Shown: positions 62,508 through 64,000 of the stretch, one piece after another
How the letters are laid out: every line of letters starts with the position of its first letter
Numbering within the stretch: position 1 is the first letter of the stretch
NCBI GenBank assembly: GCA_036345935.2
Contig: JADWOT020000001.1
Span: 25,515,232-25,579,231, forward strand
DNA length: 64,000 nt
Reading direction: 5' to 3'
Origin: Taenia hydatigena
Taxonomy: Eukaryota > Platyhelminthes > Cestoda > Cyclophyllidea > Taeniidae
The notes under the pieces: generated by a model
The model's input: the letters and a program-made list of their open reading frames with translations, nothing else
Database searches by the model: none
What the model was told of the DNA's origin: nothing
Translations under genes and position numbers: made by a program

Positions 62508-64000
62508 TGTAAGGCGTGATGCTTTAATCCAGACATGCTGAGAGTCCTGAGATAAAACGAAAGACCAAGTGATGACTTAACTTTGTAGGGATCCTGTAGG
62601 CAGCAAAAGAATTAATGCCTGGTTCAAATTGCAGCACTTGCAAAATATTGCGTCACATGTACAATGAGTCGGAGCATACAGTTCTACAATTAGAGACCTA
62701 TGCCAAAAATAAGGAATAAGGGCAACTTTTCATTGCAACCGAGATTCCTGCTCTTCGTTAGATAAAAAATAAATGGGACGCTGTGCCTTTAAGTAAAGCA
62801 CGTAAATTGTCACAAAACCAGCGTAGAAAATGGGCGTGTTTGTTTAGAACCTCTGTTTTGAGCAATGCTTGACTGTGTTTAGTGATAAATAACTCAGTTG
62901 ACTTACTGGAACGCAGCAATAACAAGTAAGACTTGGGCGTAGAATGAGTGAGAGATACGTAGCGCGTCATTCATGGCACGTGTCGATGTGCAATATTTAA
63001 GAAGAGCATGTAGATGGGGATGGTGGCTAAATGTCGGCAGTAGGTGGGACGAATTGGCACCGTAATGTGTTGTATTAGAAGCTGTTAATGGGTGTGGTGA
63101 AGTTGTGGCAAGATGTCAACTTCATTCCGTGCAGAAGAGCGTTGATCTCTGACTGGCCTTCGAGCTGCTGATTGGGAGTGCTCAAACGGACTGATCCAAA
63201 TGTCTGGTTCTTGAACACCAACTGTGCTTCTTCGCCTAACCTATTTTATCACTCTTGGGCAAATTGAAAAGACTTGCTGTTCTTTTGTGCATCCACCTTT
63301 CAAAATACAGGAGGCGGTTCGCTGCTACTGCTTAAGTTAAATGAACTGTGGTGCATTGATTTTGGCAACGAAATGTGATATTTAAGACAATGGGAAAACA
63401 TTTGCTCTTTCGAATAGATAGGTTGGTAACTGGGCTAAGGAAGGCCAATAAAATTACCACAATGTCATGAAATTGACAGGCAACTTACCAGTTGTTCTTA
63501 TTATGCAGGCGCAAATAAGGTGTTGTTGCTTAGTGACATCTTCCACTCACAGTTAACGCATCAGATCTGGCCTTGCTCCTCATTGGATTTGATAAATGCA
63601 ATTGTGAATCTAAACATTTTTGATTGGATTGCAAATTTATGCACTTTCTATTCCGTACACCCTACATGCGAAATGGCATTTGGTTTCCACTACCTGCTTA
63701 TGTTGACGCAGTTCCATCCGTGCATGTCGCTCCAATTATGCCTCATTGGATTTCATTCTGCACACATGTTAAAACTGATGACCAAAACAAGCATTCGGTT
63801 GTACGAATTTTTGAACTGACATGGTTTATACATTTCGATATGCCACAACACCTCATCTGGCACTCAGTAGAGCAAAATACTAATAAAGATTTATGCAAAA
63901 TGAAAGTCATTTTATGCAAGGAATCGTCTTTGCCTCTATAACTAGGTGGCAAATTTGGCCACTTGCCTTCCCATAGGGCATCTCCATGTTATATTGTTTG
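62508..64000 (+). repeat. Direct segmental duplication, copy 2 (runs off the window)
   Basis: Partner of 33025-34945, starting at GTAAGGCGTGATGCTTTAAT. It is still matching at the last base of the window, so the true end lies outside. It has a short extra stretch near 63920-63950 relative to copy 1. Confidence 0.8.

Noticed and set aside
1..64000. CRISPR arrays, bacterial operons or phage genes
   Set aside because: No regularly spaced repeats, no Shine-Dalgarno-linked gene series and no long prokaryotic frames; intron-split genes show it is eukaryotic.

Overview
The window reads as nuclear DNA of a taeniid tapeworm (Taenia/Echinococcus-type cestode). It has intron-split genes with GT-AG junctions, TATA boxes, low coding density and many diverged repeats. 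The only recognisable genes belong to the small secreted fibronectin-type-III (FN3) family that includes the taeniid oncosphere antigens (EG95/TSOL type): a signal-peptide exon, one FN3 exon and a short last exon. No bacterial operon, rRNA, convincing tRNA or CRISPR array was seen. The species cannot be named from the sequence alone.

The dominant structure is a giant inverted repeat. Bases 15083-29765 (left arm) reappear reverse-complemented at 41664-56348 (right arm), around an 11.9 kb spacer. By eye I found only about 11 substitutions and one 2-bp indel between the 14.7 kb arms, most of them within 17.4-19.8 kb. Just outside both ends of the near-identical tract the two sides remain homologous but clearly diverged. 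This suggests an older palindrome homogenised by arm-to-arm gene conversion, although an assembly cause must be excluded.

Five FN3 antigen loci lie in this structure. An outer pair (17637-18847 +, 52584-53794 -) carries a frameshift and a weakened splice donor in both arms and is probably pseudogenic. An inner pair (27494-29031 -, 42398-43935 +) is intact and identical in sequence. A single gene in the spacer (29810-30835 -) is intact, and its right-hand counterpart survives only as a last-exon remnant at 41578-41663. All five loci share a promoter module: a CATAGGCT-like box, then a TATA box 37-39 bp before the ATG.

The rest is mosaic repeat DNA. There is a dispersed 1.2-1.6 kb repeat family (six copies), a 435-bp inverted repeat with no mismatch that I saw (11276-11710 / 14192-14626) overlapping the longest ORF, a direct segmental duplication (33025-34945 / 62508-64000), and third, older copies of arm segments inside the spacer. 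Positions 1-6100, 9100-11270, 11740-13940 and 58320-62500 hold no gene that I can recognise.
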